From positions 2,019,198 to 2,083,197 of the forward strand of contig NC_020062.1 of NCBI RefSeq assembly GCF_000330885.1: a DNA stretch of 64,000 nt, read 5' to 3'. Position numbers and translations under genes: made by a program. Within the stretch, counting starts at the first letter, position 1. Each line of letters begins with the position of its first letter. The DNA is from Rhizobium tropici CIAT 899. Its GTDB lineage: Bacteria; Pseudomonadota; Alphaproteobacteria; Rhizobiales; Rhizobiaceae. Below are positions 62,730-64,000 of the stretch, one piece after another. The notes under the pieces were generated by a model. The model was not told the origin of the DNA and did no database searches. It saw only the letters and a program-made list of their open reading frames with translations.

Positions 62730-62743
62730 ACCGTTTTTGGTGA
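62730..62743 (+). promoter_or_regulatory. Hairpin in the repC leader
   Basis: CACC/GGTG with a six-base GTTTTT loop, followed by a T-rich stretch before the repC ribosome-binding site. It may be the leader structure whose formation, helped by the ctRNA, blocks repC expression. Confidence 0.4.
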
Positions 62744-62776
62744 TCGTATTTCTTTTGCCTCTTGAAGGTGAAGAAA

Positions 62777-64000
62777 ATGCAGAACGGAAGTGTGACGACG
62801 CCCTTTGGGCGGCGGCCGATGACGCTTGCCTTAGTGAGACGGCAGGTCGCCACGTCCGCTATCGAACCCAACAAGACGGCCGATAAATGGAAAGTCTTTC
62901 GAGACATATCCGAAGCACGGGAAAAGCTCGGTCTGCAGGATCGCAGCTTGGCGGTGCTCGACGCCTTGCTGAGTTTTTACCCCGACAATGAGCTTCGTCA
63001 GGACGCCAAGCTCATCGTCTTTCCCTCCAATACGCAATTGACCTTGCGAGCCCATGGCATTGCAGGCGCCACGCTTCGCAGGCATCTGGCATTTCTCGTC
63101 GAGGCTGGCCTAATCGTCCGCAAGGATAGCGCCAACGGCAAGCGCTATGCGAGAAAAGGCCGAACGGGCGAGATCGAAAACGCATTCGGCTTCGATATCT
63201 CACCGTTGTTATTGCGCGCCGAAGAACTTGCAATCATGGCTCAACAGGTCGTGGCAGATCGGATCGCTTTTCGGCGGGCCAAGGAGAGCCTGACAATTTG
63301 CCGGCGCGACGTCCGTAAACTGATTGCGGCGGCTATCACGGAAGGCGTCGAGGGCGACTGGCCTCGGATCGAAGAAACCTATAGCGCCCTCCTCGCCCGC
63401 ATTCCTCGCTCCCCGACCATGTCTGAGGTCACCTCTACTCTCAGTGATATGGAGCTACTGCGTGGCGAAATCATCAACCTGCTGGAAAAACAGCAGAAAA
63501 TTGAAAATTATAGCACCAATGATGCCCATAGTGAGCGCCACATAAAGAATTCGAATCCCGAATCCTTCAATGAACTTGAACCGGACTTTCGAACAAAGTT
63601 GGAAGCAATATCTCGGAAGACGGACGAGCGACAAAAAGAGCCGATGCGCATCTTCCCGCTAGCTCTCGTGCTGAAGGCATGCCCCGAAATTAGCTCTTAT
63701 GGCCCTGCAGGCGTGATCAGCAATTGGCGAGATCTCATGTCTGCAGCCATCGTGGTACGATCGATGCTCGGTGTCACGCCCTCGGCCTATCAACAGGCTT
63801 GCGAGACAATGGGGCCGGAAAATGCCGCCGTGACGATGGCCTGCATTCTCGAGCGATCAGGGCATATCAACTCAGCCGGTGCTTATCTACGCGATCTTGC
63901 AGGCAAGGCGAAACGCGGCGAATTTTCACTTGGTCCGATACTTATGGCATTGCTTCGCACAAACGCGGAGTACGGCGATATCGTGTTAGAAGTTTCATGA
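62777..64000 (+). CDS. repC: Replication initiator RepC
   Basis: About 407 residues from the ATG at 62777 (AAGGTG upstream), chosen because RepC proteins begin Met-Gln-x-Gly-Ser-Val-Thr-Thr-Pro-Phe-Gly-Arg-Arg. It has Asn-Thr-Gln-Leu-Thr-Leu-Arg-Ala-His-Gly-Ile-Ala, then a winged-helix segment (Leu-Arg-Arg-His-Leu-Ala). A variable hinge (about 235-280) and a conserved C-terminal domain follow. The stop codon is the last three bases of the window, so it is complete. It initiates replication at an origin inside its own gene in this family. Confidence 0.97.
   Translation: MQNGSVTTPFGRRPMTLALVRRQVATSAIEPNKTADKWKVFRDISEAREKLGLQDRSLAVLDALLSFYPDNELRQDAKLIVFPSNTQLTLRAHGIAGATLRRHLAFLVEAGLIVRKDSANGKRYARKGRTGEIENAFGFDISPLLLRAEELAIMAQQVVADRIAFRRAKESLTICRRDVRKLIAAAITEGVEGDWPRIEETYSALLARIPRSPTMSEVTSTLSDMELLRGEIINLLEKQQKIENYSTNDAHSERHIKNSNPESFNELEPDFRTKLEAISRKTDERQKEPMRIFPLALVLKACPEISSYGPAGVISNWRDLMSAAIVVRSMLGVTPSAYQQACETMGPENAAVTMACILERSGHINSAGAYLRDLAGKAKRGEFSLGPILMALLRTNAEYGDIVLEVS
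63480..63600. other. Probable oriV region inside repC
   Basis: This stretch in the RepC hinge is markedly richer in AT than the rest of the gene and encodes a poorly conserved segment. In repABC plasmids the origin lies within repC in an AT-rich part (established for related plasmids). The exact limits are not visible. Confidence 0.4.

Overview
The window looks like part of a megaplasmid of a Rhizobium-type alphaproteobacterium. It ends with a complete repABC replication and partition module (60336-64000) of the kind found on rhizobial plasmids and secondary replicons. The RopA-type porin, the many LysR, MFS and RND genes, the GGAAC-type stress promoters and the GC-rich codon use all fit Rhizobiaceae. 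No tRNA, rRNA, CRISPR array or transposase gene was seen.

Layout. 1-3.8 kb: a minus-strand block with an LLM flavin monooxygenase, an acyl-CoA-dehydrogenase-like flavoprotein, a ketopantoate-reductase-like enzyme and a TetR regulator cut by the window edge. 3.96-5.6 kb: a DUF47-pit phosphate uptake operon with a Pho box at its start. 5.8-20 kb: a stress and DNA-repair island. It holds ku-ligD, a convergent second ku, an EmrAB-type pump, a UdgX-type uracil-DNA glycosylase, a YflT-like stress protein, a DUF982 gene followed by a frameshifted Rmf-like gene, an ECF15-like sigma factor, a small secreted protein, a DUF72 protein, a cold-shock protein and an Nramp-like metal transporter. Seven sites in this island read GGAAC-N17/18-GTT, the alphaproteobacterial general-stress (EcfG/RpoE2) promoter pattern, each upstream of one of these genes.

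19.6-22.4 kb is a nested tandem duplication: three copies of the nramp 5' end and two copies of a tyrosine-phosphatase gene, identical where compared. It is either very recent or an assembly artefact. 22.3-26.5 kb: an RND efflux pair. 27-34.2 kb: a VOC protein, a Sel1-repeat secreted protein, a GNAT acetyltransferase, an iron-siderophore-type ABC transporter and an SDR enzyme. 34.2-40.2 kb: a PIN/Phd toxin-antitoxin pair, then LysR // emrA-emrB and an adenylate cyclase gene, with a 31-bp motif repeated before emrA and before emrB. 40.5-45.7 kb: porin, CoA-transferase, and a copper-resistance pair (multicopper oxidase // cueR) with two facing CueR operators. 45.7-53.7 kb: metabolic and efflux genes (LysR, aldo/keto reductase, two MFS, epoxide hydrolase, cytochrome P460, 2OG oxygenase). 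53.7-57.5 kb: an XRE regulator divergent from a Gram-negative sortase system, made of a VIT/vWA substrate and a class GN sortase. 57.5-59.5 kb: nitrilase // LysR. 59.5-64 kb: an 870-bp leader and repABC, with a parS-like palindrome and an antisense ctRNA between repB and repC.

The most coherent system is the 5.8-20 kb island. A plasmid-borne ECF15-like sigma factor sits among genes that carry its probable promoter class, linking end joining, uracil repair, ribosome or dormancy factors and metal uptake to the stress response. Promoters and operators were found by eye, without a scored search.
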